The notes under the pieces are model-generated. The model made no database searches, was not told where the DNA came from, and saw nothing but the letters and a program-made list of their open reading frames with translations. The position numbers were made by a program, and so were the translations under genes. From Streptomyces nigra (GTDB taxonomy: Bacteria; Actinomycetota; Actinomycetes; Streptomycetales; Streptomycetaceae): 64,000 bases of DNA. Of this stretch, positions 15,877 to 24,695 are shown in pieces. The DNA lies in NCBI RefSeq assembly GCF_003074055.1, contig NZ_CP029043.1, forward strand, positions 5,944,501-6,008,500, written 5' to 3'. Each line of letters opens with the position of its first letter. The stretch's first letter is position 1.

Positions 15877-16707
15877 TCAGATGCGCCAGGCCCCCGCCGC
15901 CGCGGCCTCCCGCACGAAGGCCGAGAAGTCGCGCGGGCCCCGGCCGAGCACCTCGCGCACATCGTCGGTGAGGTGCGCGTTGCGTCCGTCCAGGAGGGTC
16001 TCGAAGACCTCCACCAGCAGCGCCGCCTCCCCGGCCGGCACCCCGAACCCGGTCAGCGCCTCCCCGTAGGCCGGGGCGGGCACCGGCGTGTACGTGATCG
16101 CGCGCCCCGTCGCCGCCGCGATCTCCGCGACCGCCTCCCGCCAGGTCAGCAGCCGCGGCCCGGTCAGCCCCAGTGTCCGCCCCGTGTACCGGTCGCCGTC
16201 CGCCAGCACCGCCGTCACCACGTCCGCGATGTCCCGGACGTCGACGAACGGCTCACACACCTCACCGGCCGGGAACACCAGCTCCCCGTGCGCGAGCCCC
16301 TCCACCAGCGGCCCCTCGCTGAAGTTCTGCGCGAACCACGAGGCCCGTACGACCGTCCAGTCCGCGCCGGACCCCTTCAGCGCCTCCTCCGCGGGCAGCG
16401 CCTGGTCCTCACCGCGCGCCGACAGCAGCACCAGCCGCCGCACCCCGAGCCCGGCCGCCTCCCGCGCCAGCGCCCCGATGCCCTCGGCCGCCGCCGGGTC
16501 GCCGATGTCGGTCGGGTACATCAGATAGGCCGCGTCCGCGCCCCGAAGGGTCCGCTCCCACGTCGACCGGTCACCCCAGTCGAAGCCCCGCGCCCGGGAC
16601 GCCGCCCGGACAGTGAACCCCGCCGCACCCGCCGCGCGGGCCACCCTGCTTCCCGTACGCCCCGACGCCCCGGTCACCACCACGGTCCCGTTCCCACCGG
16701 CCGTCAC
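15877..16707 (-). CDS. NmrA-like NAD(P)H-binding reductase (atypical SDR)
   Basis: About 276 residues with a Rossmann nucleotide motif VVVTGASGRTGSRVA at the N-terminus and an NmrA/HSCARG-like body (LVLLSARGEDQALP, FVDVRDIADVVTAVL). The substrate is unknown. The preferred start is the GTG at 16705-16707 with GAGGAG about 9 nt upstream; an ATG at 16732-16734 also fits but its GGAGG is only 1 nt away. It is divergent from the AraC-type gene at 16815, the usual arrangement for an oxidoreductase and its regulator. Confidence 0.82.
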   Translation of the reverse strand: MTAGGNGTVVVTGASGRTGSRVARAAGAAGFTVRAASRARGFDWGDRSTWERTLRGADAAYLMYPTDIGDPAAAEGIGALAREAAGLGVRRLVLLSARGEDQALPAEEALKGSGADWTVVRASWFAQNFSEGPLVEGLAHGELVFPAGEVCEPFVDVRDIADVVTAVLADGDRYTGRTLGLTGPRLLTWREAVAEIAAATGRAITYTPVPAPAYGEALTGFGVPAGEAALLVEVFETLLDGRNAHLTDDVREVLGRGPRDFSAFVREAAAAGAWRI

Positions 16708-16814
16708 AGCCGCGTTCTCCTCGTTGCGTGTCATGCCTCCAGTCAACGGCCGCGTGTCCCGGGCGCCCATCGCCGAACGGCTCACTCCCATACGCGGGCG
16801 TCTACCCTGACGGC

Positions 16815-17774
16815 ATGGACGCCCTTGCCGGTCTGCTCGACGGCCCCCGCGCGCGCGGCGCGTTCATGATCCGCGCGTGCTTCGAACCGCCGTGGTCGGT
16901 CCGCGTCGAGGACCGCGCCCCGCTCACCGTCATGGTCATGGTCCGCGGCGAGGCGTGGGTGACGCCCGACGCGGGCGAGCCGGTCCGGCTGCGCGCCGGC
17001 GACCTCGCGATCGCCCGCGGCCCCGACCCCTACACCTGCGCCGACGACCCCGGCACCCCGCCCCAGGCCCTGATCCTGCCGGGCGCCGAGTGCCGGTACC
17101 CCGACGGACGCCCCCTCAACGGCGCGATGGACCTCGGCGTGCGCACCTGGGGCGACCGGCCCGACGGCTCGGCCGTCCTGCTCATCGGCACCTACCCGTG
17201 GGAGGGCGAGGTCGGCGGACGGCTGCTCAACTGCCTGCCCCCCCTGCTGTCCCTCACCGCCGATGTGTGGGAGTGCCCCCTCACCCCCTATCTGATGACC
17301 GAGATCGCCCGTGACGCCCCAGGCCAGGAGGTCGTCCTGGACCGGCTGCTCGACCTGCTCGTCATCGCCGCGCTCCGGGCGTGGTTCGCCCGCCCGGAGG
17401 CCGAGGCCCCGGGCTGGTACCGGGCGCAGGCCGACCCGGTCGTCGGACGGGCGCTGCGGCTCCTCCAGGACGACCCCGCCCACCCCTGGACGGTCGCCTC
17501 GCTCGCCGCGAAGACGGGGGTGTCCCGGGCCGCGCTGTCCCGGCGGTTCACCGAACTGGTGGGGGAGGCGCCGATGACGTACCTCACCGGATGGCGGCTG
17601 GCGCTCGCCGCGGACGCGCTGCGCGACACCGACGACACCCTGGAGGCGATCGCGCGGCGCGTCGGCTACGGCAGCCCGTTCGCGCTGTCCGGCGCCTTCA
17701 AACGGGTGTACGGGGTGAGCCCGCAGGAGCACCGGCGGCGTCCCGCCCCGGCCCGGGTCGGCACCCGTGTATGA
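16815..17774 (+). CDS. AraC-family regulator with cupin sensor domain
   Basis: A 319-residue regulator: an N-terminal cupin-type ligand domain (VMVMVRGEAWVTPDAG, LRAGDLAIARG) and a C-terminal AraC double helix-turn-helix (WTVASLAAKTGVSRAALSRR, then TLEAIARRVGYGSPFALSGA). It is divergent from the NmrA-like gene and probably controls it. TACCCT (16803-16808) lies 6 nt before the ATG without a Shine-Dalgarno sequence, so the transcript may be leaderless. Its last 8 bp overlap the next gene, another AraC-like protein. Confidence 0.88.
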   Translation: MDALAGLLDGPRARGAFMIRACFEPPWSVRVEDRAPLTVMVMVRGEAWVTPDAGEPVRLRAGDLAIARGPDPYTCADDPGTPPQALILPGAECRYPDGRPLNGAMDLGVRTWGDRPDGSAVLLIGTYPWEGEVGGRLLNCLPPLLSLTADVWECPLTPYLMTEIARDAPGQEVVLDRLLDLLVIAALRAWFARPEAEAPGWYRAQADPVVGRALRLLQDDPAHPWTVASLAAKTGVSRAALSRRFTELVGEAPMTYLTGWRLALAADALRDTDDTLEAIARRVGYGSPFALSGAFKRVYGVSPQEHRRRPAPARVGTRV

Positions 17775-18450
17775 GGAGCGGGCGTCCCGGCTGCCGGGGG
17801 CCGTCGTCTGGACGAACACCCCGGACGCGTCCGACACCGGGCGGGTCCTGCCCGACGGCTGCATGGACCTGCTGTGGCACGACGGACGGCTACTGGTCGC
17901 CGGGCCCGACACCCACGCCCAGCTCACCGAGGGCACGGCCGGTGCCTGGAGCGGAGTCCGGTTCTTCCCGGGGACCGCGCCCGCCCTCCTCGGCGTCCCC
18001 GCCCACGAACTGCGCGACCGGCGGGTCGACCTCGCCGACCTGTGGCCCGCGTCCCGGGCCCGCCGGCTCGGCGCCCGCGTCGGAGCGGCGGCCGACCCGG
18101 CGACCGCCCTGGAGGACGCCGCCCTGGACCTGGCCGCCGACGCGGGACCGTCCGACCCGCTGCTGCGCCCCCTCGTCACCGCCCTCGGCGCGGGCCGCCC
18201 CGTCGCCGCCGTCGCCGACGAACTGGGGCTCGGAGCCCGCCGGTTGCACCGCCGCTCACTGGCCGCCTTCGGGTACGGCCCCAAGACCCTGGCCCGGATC
18301 CTGCGGCTCCGGCGCGCCCTGCGGCTGGCCCGCTCCGGCGTGCCCTACGCGGACACCGCGGCCCGCGCGGGCTATGCCGACCAGGCCCATCTCGCCCGTG
18401 ACGTCAGGGAGCTGACGGGACTCACCCTCGGTGGACTACTCGGCGGGTAG
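17767..18450 (+). CDS. AraC-like regulator with DUF6597-type N-terminus
   Basis: A 227-residue protein with an N-terminal domain of the DUF6597 type (RVLPDGCMDLLWHDGRLLVA) and a C-terminal AraC-type helix-turn-helix (ARILRLRRALRLARSG, YADTAARAGYADQAHLARDV). It starts at the GTG at 17767 and overlaps the preceding regulator gene by 8 bp, so the two are co-translated. At its 3' end it overlaps the convergent VOC gene by 15 bp. Target unknown. Confidence 0.82.
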   Translation: MYEERASRLPGAVVWTNTPDASDTGRVLPDGCMDLLWHDGRLLVAGPDTHAQLTEGTAGAWSGVRFFPGTAPALLGVPAHELRDRRVDLADLWPASRARRLGARVGAAADPATALEDAALDLAADAGPSDPLLRPLVTALGAGRPVAAVADELGLGARRLHRRSLAAFGYGPKTLARILRLRRALRLARSGVPYADTAARAGYADQAHLARDVRELTGLTLGGLLGG

Positions 18451-18834
18451 CGGCGCGAACAGGTCCACGCCGTTGCCGTCCGGGTCCCGGACCACGGCGT
18501 AGCGCTGCCCCCAGAAGGCGTCCCACGGCTTGAGCGCGCCGTCGTACCCCGCGCCCACCAGGTCCTCGTACACCGCGTCCACCTCGGCCGGACCGTCGCA
18601 CCGCAGCGCCAGCCCGGCCCGGCCGTCCCCGGTCGGCGGCCGCCACTCCGGATGGAAGGACCGGACCGTGTCCTCGGTGTCGAGCAGCAGCCGTACCCCG
18701 CCGGGCGGCGCGGCCTCGGCGTGCGGCTCGTGCTCGGCGCCCTCGGGGAAGGGGAAGCCCAGACGCCGGTAGAAGGCGACGGAAGCGGCCATGTCGGAGA
18801 CGATCAGGCCGACGGCATCGAATCGTGGAGTCAT
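18436..18834 (-). CDS. VOC-family (glyoxalase/bleomycin-resistance-like) protein
   Basis: A 132-residue vicinal-oxygen-chelate protein. A single betaalphabetabetabeta-type unit is recognised by VGLIVSDMAASVAFYRRLGF at the start and the closing motif RYAVVRDPDGNGVDLFAPL. The acidic residue of GVDLF and an early His/Gln usually bind metal, but no clear metal-binding His is visible at the N-terminal position, so it may be non-enzymatic. TACGGT (18841-18846) is 6 nt upstream of the ATG without a ribosome site, suggesting a leaderless mRNA. It overlaps the AraC-like gene tail to tail. Confidence 0.85.
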   Translation of the reverse strand: MTPRFDAVGLIVSDMAASVAFYRRLGFPFPEGAEHEPHAEAAPPGGVRLLLDTEDTVRSFHPEWRPPTGDGRAGLALRCDGPAEVDAVYEDLVGAGYDGALKPWDAFWGQRYAVVRDPDGNGVDLFAPLPAE

Positions 18835-18894
18835 GCGGTCACCGTAGGAACCGGGAGAGGGGCCCGTCTTGAAGAAAACGGACACCGGATGCGG

Positions 18895-19527
18895 TCAGTG
18901 GAAGGTGACCGGCCCCTTGGGTGTGTCCAGCGTGAAGGAGAGCCCGACCGGGCCCACCGTCAGGGCGAGATCGGTGCCGAGCGAGCGCACCAGCGGCCGG
19001 ACCGCCTCCGGGGCGGGCCCGCTCCCCGACATCGACAGCAGCGGAGTGACGGGCAGCCCGGCGGCCGTGGGATGGGGCGAGTCGCCCCAGTCGATCAGGA
19101 AGGGCACCAGACCGGACGCGTCGGCGTCCTCGCCGTCAGTGAGCCGCCATCGCAGCAGCGTGCCGTCTGGCCGGCGCCTGCTCATCGGCTTCGCCGGGCC
19201 CGGGTCGTACCCCTGGGCCCGCGCGGCCGCGATCGCCGCGTCCAGGTCGGGCGGGGCGATCGCCCAGGTGAGGGTGCGGGCGGTGGTGAGCCCCAGGGAC
19301 GCGAAGGGCCGCGGACGCCCCGGAGCGGCCTGCTCCGGGTCCGGGCCGATGATCTCCAGATAGCTCGAACCGCCCAGCGCCACCAGATGGTTGCGGGTGC
19401 CGCGTCCGACATGTACCCCGCCGGGGGCCGGCTCCACCCCCGTGCGACGGGTGAACTCGGCGAGGGCGGCGGCGAGATCGGGCGTCGCCAGCACGAGATG
19501 ATCCAGGAACGGGGGAATGGCATTCAT
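18895..19527 (-). CDS. VOC-family protein, glyoxalase-like domain
   Basis: A 210-residue protein of the Glyoxalase_3 type: FLDHLVLATPDLAAALAEF at the N-terminus, RNHLVALGGSSYLEIIGPDP with the central acidic metal-ligand position, then a second half-barrel (FLIDWGDSPHP). Substrate unknown. The ATG at 19525-19527 has TAGCCT 8 nt upstream (19536-19541) and no Shine-Dalgarno sequence. It lies 60 bp from the start of the other VOC gene on the same strand but is probably transcribed separately. Confidence 0.85.
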   Translation of the reverse strand: MNAIPPFLDHLVLATPDLAAALAEFTRRTGVEPAPGGVHVGRGTRNHLVALGGSSYLEIIGPDPEQAAPGRPRPFASLGLTTARTLTWAIAPPDLDAAIAAARAQGYDPGPAKPMSRRRPDGTLLRWRLTDGEDADASGLVPFLIDWGDSPHPTAAGLPVTPLLSMSGSGPAPEAVRPLVRSLGTDLALTVGPVGLSFTLDTPKGPVTFH

Positions 19528-19633
19528 CCCGGCCGAGGCTACGCAGTGCCCCCGTTCCGGGGGAACACCCCCACGCGGGGCGGGAGTTCACAGCGAGCCG
19601 GTCCGGGCGGACCCGCCACCTACGCTGGACCGC

Positions 19634-20281
19634 ATGGCCGTACGACTCCTCGTCTTCACCCGCACCACCGACTACCGGCACGCGTCCATCCCGGCCGGGG
19701 TGGAGGCGCTGCGCACGCTCGGCGGCTTCACGGTGGACCACACCGAGGACCCGGCGGCTCTCGAGCGCCCCCTCGACGGTTACGCGGCCGTCGTCTTCCT
19801 CTCCACCAGCGGCGACGTGCTCACCCCCGCCGGACGCGAACGGCTCCTCGCCCACATCGGCTCCGGCGGCGGCTTCGCCGGCATCCACGCGGCCGCCTGC
19901 ACCGAGTACGGCTGGCCCGCCTACGGCGACCTGCTCGGCGCCCGCTTCGACCGGCACCCCGCGTACCAGCCCGGCAAGGTGGTCGTCGAGGACCACGACC
20001 ACCCCGCCACCCGGCATCTGCCACCCGTGTGGGAACTCACCGACGAGTGGTACGACTTCCGCCGCAGCCCCCGGGGCGCCGTCCGGGTCCTGGCCTCCGC
20101 CGACGAGTCGTCGTACGACGGAGGCGGCATGGGCGACGACCATCCGCTCGCCTGGTGCCGTGAGCCCGGTGCCGGGAGGGTCTTCTACACGGCCCTCGGC
20201 CACGCGGCCGAGCTGTACGACGACCCCGCCTTCCGCGCCCATCTGCGGGGCGGGATCGGCTGGGCGGCGGGCCCGCCCTGA
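19634..20281 (+). CDS. ThuA-domain protein
   Basis: A 215-residue single-domain ThuA-like protein (class I glutamine-amidotransferase-like fold). It shows VRLLVFTRTTDYRHASI, the flavodoxin-like strand AAVVFLSTSGDVL, GGGFAGIHAA and the C-terminal RVFYTALGHAAELYDD. ThuA domains are linked to sugar metabolism, but no activity can be assigned here. TACGCT (19621-19626) sits 7 nt before the ATG at 19634, another leaderless-type start. It is convergent with the ferritin-like gene, 15 bp apart. Confidence 0.88.
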   Translation: MAVRLLVFTRTTDYRHASIPAGVEALRTLGGFTVDHTEDPAALERPLDGYAAVVFLSTSGDVLTPAGRERLLAHIGSGGGFAGIHAAACTEYGWPAYGDLLGARFDRHPAYQPGKVVVEDHDHPATRHLPPVWELTDEWYDFRRSPRGAVRVLASADESSYDGGGMGDDHPLAWCREPGAGRVFYTALGHAAELYDDPAFRAHLRGGIGWAAGPP

Positions 20282-20296
20282 TCCGAACGAAAGACC

Positions 20297-21445
20297 CTAG
20301 CGGCCGGGCCGGGGGAGGGCGTGGAACTGGGGGCCGTAGTTGCCGCGGCCGTCCGGGAGTGGGGTCTCCATCAGCTCCACCGCCGGCTGCTCCAGACCGC
20401 GCATGGTGCGGATGCCGGCGCCCAGGCTGCGGTGCCCACCGCCCGCCCAGGCGTCGTCGAGGGAGTCCAGCACCGTGCTGTACATGGCGTCGAAGCGGAA
20501 CAGCGTGCCTCCGACGTGCACCGACGCACGGGGCCAGCCGCCTGCCGGGACCGGCGCCATGGGACGCACGTCAGGGAACGGCACCGCGGGGCCGACGTAC
20601 CGCCAGCCCTCGGCGGTCTCCCGCAGCTCCCGGCCGTGGTAGATCTCCCCGAACGCGTAGTAGTGCGCGGGGGCGTCCTGCGAGAACGAGTCGTTCGGCG
20701 AGGCGGCCGTGCCCTCGCCCTGCTCCCTGATCACCTCGATGTCGTGCTCGACGTCGTCCAGCGTCCGCACGGGCCGCAGCTCGTCGGAGTCGATGCGCTG
20801 GGACACCTGCCCCCGCGTCGACAGCTCCGGCCGCACCGACCGGAACGCGCCCAGCAGGCCCTCGTAGAACTCGCCGACCGTGGGGGACGCCGGCGCGCTG
20901 CGGACCAGCGGCTCCTCGGGCGCCTCGATGGCCATCATCACGTCCCGGACGTAGTCCTTGCTGAGCCCCGACAGATAGACGGTCACGCCCGCCCGCACCC
21001 CGCCGGGCAGCGGCCCCGGGAAGACCGGCGCGGCGGCCTTGACCTGCGGCCGGCCGCCGATCGCGACCAGCAGGTTGCACACGATGCCCAGGTGGTACAT
21101 CTCGTCGCCGACGATGCGCCGGATCATCCGCGCGACCTCGTGGCGCTGGTTCCGCACCGACCACCAGCCGCACAGATAGGGCGGGATCGTGGCCAGCTCC
21201 AGGGCGATGGCGACCTGCAGCGCGGACCGCAGCCAGTCGATGTCGCGGCCGTCCGCCGGGACGGCCATCAGCCGGGCCACCGACCCGAGCCGGGCCGTCG
21301 CGGCGGCCGTCTCCCGGGGCGCCGCCTGCGCGGTCTGCGCTGTCCCGGCGACCGCGGCCGGCGCTCCGGCCGCCAGCGCTGCCGACGCCAGGAAACTCCT
21401 GCGCCTGAACGGGGCCACCGCCGGCTCGTCCGGCTCTTCGCTCAT
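20297..21445 (-). CDS. Exported ferritin-like protein (VioB/iminophenylpyruvate-dimer-synthase type domain)
   Basis: 382 residues. The N-terminus has a twin-arginine signal (RRRSFLASAALAAG). The mature part starts with a diiron ferritin-like domain: Glu in ALELATIPPYLCGWW and Glu-x-x-His in GDEMYHLGIVCNLL. This four-helix domain is the one found at the N-terminus of VioB-type enzymes. The large catalytic part of VioB is absent, so the reaction is unknown. Tat export would fit a protein that folds around its metal before export. GGGAGA precedes the ATG at 21443-21445. Confidence 0.82.
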   Translation of the reverse strand: MSEEPDEPAVAPFRRRSFLASAALAAGAPAAVAGTAQTAQAAPRETAAATARLGSVARLMAVPADGRDIDWLRSALQVAIALELATIPPYLCGWWSVRNQRHEVARMIRRIVGDEMYHLGIVCNLLVAIGGRPQVKAAAPVFPGPLPGGVRAGVTVYLSGLSKDYVRDVMMAIEAPEEPLVRSAPASPTVGEFYEGLLGAFRSVRPELSTRGQVSQRIDSDELRPVRTLDDVEHDIEVIREQGEGTAASPNDSFSQDAPAHYYAFGEIYHGRELRETAEGWRYVGPAVPFPDVRPMAPVPAGGWPRASVHVGGTLFRFDAMYSTVLDSLDDAWAGGGHRSLGAGIRTMRGLEQPAVELMETPLPDGRGNYGPQFHALPRPGR

Positions 21446-21729
21446 ACCCGTCTCCCTCGCCTCAGCTCATGGGGCGGGCCCCGGCCCGGCTCGGCACGGC
21501 GGCACACGGGCCCCTCGACAGCTCGCGAAGCTAGCAGCGATCACCCCCGCCACCAGGGCACACGTGCCGAGCGCCGCCGCGACCACCCGGCCGGTCCAAC
21601 GCGACGCCCCCACCCCGCCACCTACGCCGAACGGCCCCTTCCGCCCCCCCGTCCGATGGAATATCCGGCCACAATGAGGTGCTCTGATCTTCACGGTGCA
21701 CGAGCGCGGTGGAGGAGGCTGGAGGACGG

Positions 21730-23304
21730 ATGACGGCACTCCGGACGGACCCTGTGGTGAGCACGCCCCACGGCGCGGTACGGGGCAGATACGAGGACGG
21801 CGTCGCCGTGTTCAGGGGCATCCCGTACGCGGCACCGCCCTTCGGCCCCCGCCGGTTCCGGCCGCCGGAGCCGCCCGAGCCGTGGGACGGCGTGCGGGAC
21901 GCGCTCGCCTTCGGCCCGACCGCTCCGAAGCCGCCGTACTCCGAGGCGTTCGCCCACTACCTGTCCGACCCGACCGTGCCCGGCGACGACTGCCTCAACC
22001 TCAATGTCTGGACGCCCGACCCGGCCCCCGGCGCCCGGCTGCCCGTCATGGTGTGGCTGCACGGCGGCGCTCTCACCCGAGGCTCCTCCGCGGTGCCGGT
22101 CTACGACGGGCGGGCCTTCGCCCGTGACGGGGTCGTCATGGTCTCCGTGAACTACCGGCTCGGTGTCGAGGGGTACGGCTACTTCCCGGACGCCCCCGCC
22201 AACCCGGGACTGCGCGACCAGCTGGCCGCGCTGGAGTGGGTGCACGCGTCCATAGCCGCGTTCGGCGGCGACCCCGACCGGATCACACTGTTCGGCCAGT
22301 CCGCCGGCGCCATCAGCATCGGCGCGCTGCTCGCCGCCCCGCCGGCCCAGGGCCTGGTCCGGCGGGCCATCCTGCAGAGCGGGCCGCCCGAGGCCGGCGA
22401 ACGGGACAAGGTGCGCCGCATGGTGCGCCGGATGGCGACCCGGCTGAAGATCCCGGCGACCGCCGCCGCGTTCGCCGACGTCGACCGTGAGCTGCTGCTG
22501 CGCACCCAGGGAGAGGTGGGCCGGCTCAGCTCGCCCGTGCTCGGCGGCCCGGCCTTCGGGATCGTCGTCGACGGCGACCTCGTGCCCCGCGAGCCGCTGG
22601 AGGCGCTGACCGACGGCGGCGCCGCGGCGGGCGTCGAGCTGATGATGGGCTGGACCAGGGACGAGTACCGGCTGTGGCTGGTGCCCGGCGGGCTGCTGGA
22701 GCGCGTCGACCGGCTCGGCGCGGTCGCCCTCGCCGGAGCCATGGCCCGCTGCCACGTCGGCTCCGACGTCCCGCGCGGCTACCGCGCACTGCACCCGGAG
22801 GCCGGCACCGCCGAGACGGTCGGCCAGATGGTCACCGACCACCTGCTGCGCCGCCCCCTGCACCGCCTGGCCGACGCCCGCCCCGGATCGTCGTACATGT
22901 ACGAGTTCGCCTGGCCCTCCAACCTCCCCGACCTGGGCTCCTGCCACGCGCTGGAACTGGGCTTCGTCTTCGACACCGGGGAGGCCCCCGAGTCCCGCAA
23001 ACTCGCCGGCGAGGGCGCCCCGCAGGCGCTCGCCGACGAGATGCACGGGGCGTGGGTCCGGTTCGCGACGGACGGCGACCCCGGCTGGCAGCCCTGGGAC
23101 CCGACCCACCCGGTCCGCGTCTTCGGCGACGGCGTCCCCCGCACGGACCTCGGTCCTCGAGACGCCGAACTGTCCCTCTGGACCCCAGCACCCCACCCCC
23201 CGGACCCCGCCCCCGCCCCGGCCGACGGCACCGCGGCGCGCGGGACGGAGATGCGGGCGGTCGTCCGCCGACTGCGCCTGCCGGGGGCGGTCCGGCGGCA
23301 TTGA
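21730..23304 (+). CDS. Type-B carboxylesterase/lipase
   Basis: 524-residue alpha/beta hydrolase of the carboxylesterase type-B family. The oxyanion-hole motif is HGGA (about residue 111), the nucleophile is Ser191 in FGQSAGA, and the catalytic His lies in SCHALELGFVFD. The N-terminal FRGIPYAAPPFGPRRF is the family hallmark. There is no signal peptide, so it is cytoplasmic. The ATG at 21730 follows GGAGGACGG. Natural ester substrate unknown; not clustered with a pathway. Confidence 0.92.
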   Translation: MTALRTDPVVSTPHGAVRGRYEDGVAVFRGIPYAAPPFGPRRFRPPEPPEPWDGVRDALAFGPTAPKPPYSEAFAHYLSDPTVPGDDCLNLNVWTPDPAPGARLPVMVWLHGGALTRGSSAVPVYDGRAFARDGVVMVSVNYRLGVEGYGYFPDAPANPGLRDQLAALEWVHASIAAFGGDPDRITLFGQSAGAISIGALLAAPPAQGLVRRAILQSGPPEAGERDKVRRMVRRMATRLKIPATAAAFADVDRELLLRTQGEVGRLSSPVLGGPAFGIVVDGDLVPREPLEALTDGGAAAGVELMMGWTRDEYRLWLVPGGLLERVDRLGAVALAGAMARCHVGSDVPRGYRALHPEAGTAETVGQMVTDHLLRRPLHRLADARPGSSYMYEFAWPSNLPDLGSCHALELGFVFDTGEAPESRKLAGEGAPQALADEMHGAWVRFATDGDPGWQPWDPTHPVRVFGDGVPRTDLGPRDAELSLWTPAPHPPDPAPAPADGTAARGTEMRAVVRRLRLPGAVRRH

Positions 23305-23622
23305 GGGCTGCGGCGCCCGGGGACGTTGCCTGCGGTGTGCAGGCGGCCCGGTACGTGCCTTCGGCTGATGCGCGCGCTGAACGCTCGCGGGGCTTCGACT
23401 CCGGAGGGGTGGAGTTGCCGTGCCGCCCGTCCGGGCGGGGACCGGCGCGCCGGTCGCAGGACCGCCCGGGGCGGACGGCGCCGACGGGTGGGGCCCGCTC
23501 GCCGCAGCACCCGGCAGCCCCGCACGGGCATGGGCGGGTTCCGCCCGGGTGCGCTCGGACTCGGCAGGGGCCGGCCTGCGGGTCGCCGGCCACCCGCGGG
23601 CCCGTGGGCGGGCGGCGGGACG
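23305..23622. other. 318-bp intergenic gap with no recognisable feature
   Basis: Between the convergent carboxylesterase and homocysteine methyltransferase genes. Open frames here are GC-driven and have no start with a ribosome site. I see no strong hairpin, repeat or RNA gene; termination of both genes must occur here, but no clear terminator stands out. Confidence 0.5.
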
Positions 23623-24546
23623 TCACGCCCCAGGCGTCAGCGTTCGGGAGAGGGCCGTGATCGTCGGGGGGCCCACGCGGCAGCAGCCGCCGATCAGGTG
23701 GGCGCCCGACACACGCCAGTGCCTGGCCAGGGCGGGGGAGAGGGTGGGCCGGCCGTCCCAGGCCCGGGTCGTCGCGTTCCAGGACTCGCCGCTGTTCGGG
23801 TAGGCGACCACCGGCAGGCCCGTCACCCGGGCCGCGACGGCGACCGCGCCCTCGACGTCCTCCGGGGCGCAGCAGTTCACCCCGACCGCGATCACCTCGT
23901 CGGCGCCGGCGACGAGCCCGAACGCCTCCTCCAGCGGCTGCCCGGCGCGCGTGCGGCCGCCGCTGACCGTGTACGACAGCCAGGCCGGGACGCCCAGCCC
24001 GCGCACCGCCCGCAGCAGCGCCACGGCCTCGTCGGTGTCCGGGACCGTCTCCAGCGCGAGCACGTCCGGCCGGGCCCCGGCGAGGACCTCCAGCCGGGGC
24101 CGGTGGAACCGCTCCAGCTCCGCCACGCTCAGCCCGTACCGCCCCCGGTACTCGGAGCCGTCCGCGAGCATCGCCCCGTACGGCCCGGCGGACGCCGCCA
24201 CCCACAGCGGCCGGCCGATCCCGCGCACCCGCGCCCGCCGGGCCGCCTCGCGCGCCAGCTCCACACTCGACGCGATCAGCCCGGCGGCCCGCTCCCGGTC
24301 CACCCCGCGCCGCGCGAAACCCTCGAAGGTCGCCTGGTAGCCGGCGGTGATCGCCACGTCCGCGCCCGCCTCGAAGTAGGCGAGGTGGGCTGCGACGATC
24401 GCCTCGGGCTCCTCCGCGAGCAGCCGCGCCGACCACAGCTCGTCGCTCAGATCGTGGCCCTGGGCCTCGAGCTGGTTGGACAGACCTCCGTCGAGTACGA
24501 CGGTGCCCGTGGCGAGGGCCTCGGCGAGGGTCGGCGTGCCGTTCAT
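23623..24546 (-). CDS. mmuM: Homocysteine S-methyltransferase
   Basis: 307 residues; transfers a methyl group, usually from S-methylmethionine or S-adenosylmethionine, to homocysteine to give methionine. Zinc-ligand cysteines are in GVNCCAPED (about residue 225) and GGCCRVGPP (about 288-289), with the fold's opening strand VLDGGLSNQLEAQG. No methyltetrahydrofolate domains are present, consistent with MmuM rather than MetH. TACCGT (24554-24559) is 7 nt upstream of the ATG with no ribosome site, so it is probably leaderless. No riboswitch is visible. Confidence 0.93.
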   Translation of the reverse strand: MNGTPTLAEALATGTVVLDGGLSNQLEAQGHDLSDELWSARLLAEEPEAIVAAHLAYFEAGADVAITAGYQATFEGFARRGVDRERAAGLIASSVELAREAARRARVRGIGRPLWVAASAGPYGAMLADGSEYRGRYGLSVAELERFHRPRLEVLAGARPDVLALETVPDTDEAVALLRAVRGLGVPAWLSYTVSGGRTRAGQPLEEAFGLVAGADEVIAVGVNCCAPEDVEGAVAVAARVTGLPVVAYPNSGESWNATTRAWDGRPTLSPALARHWRVSGAHLIGGCCRVGPPTITALSRTLTPGA

Positions 24547-24695
24547 GCACGTGACGGTAGTCGAACGCGGGACGGGAGGGGGTCTGGCGCTGCAGGGGCG
24601 GGTGCGGGTGGGATGGGGAGTGGGAGTGCTTCACCGCCGTCGGAAGGAGCGCCCCCGGCGTACGACCGTCGACCAGCCCACGAGCCGGGAGTGCC

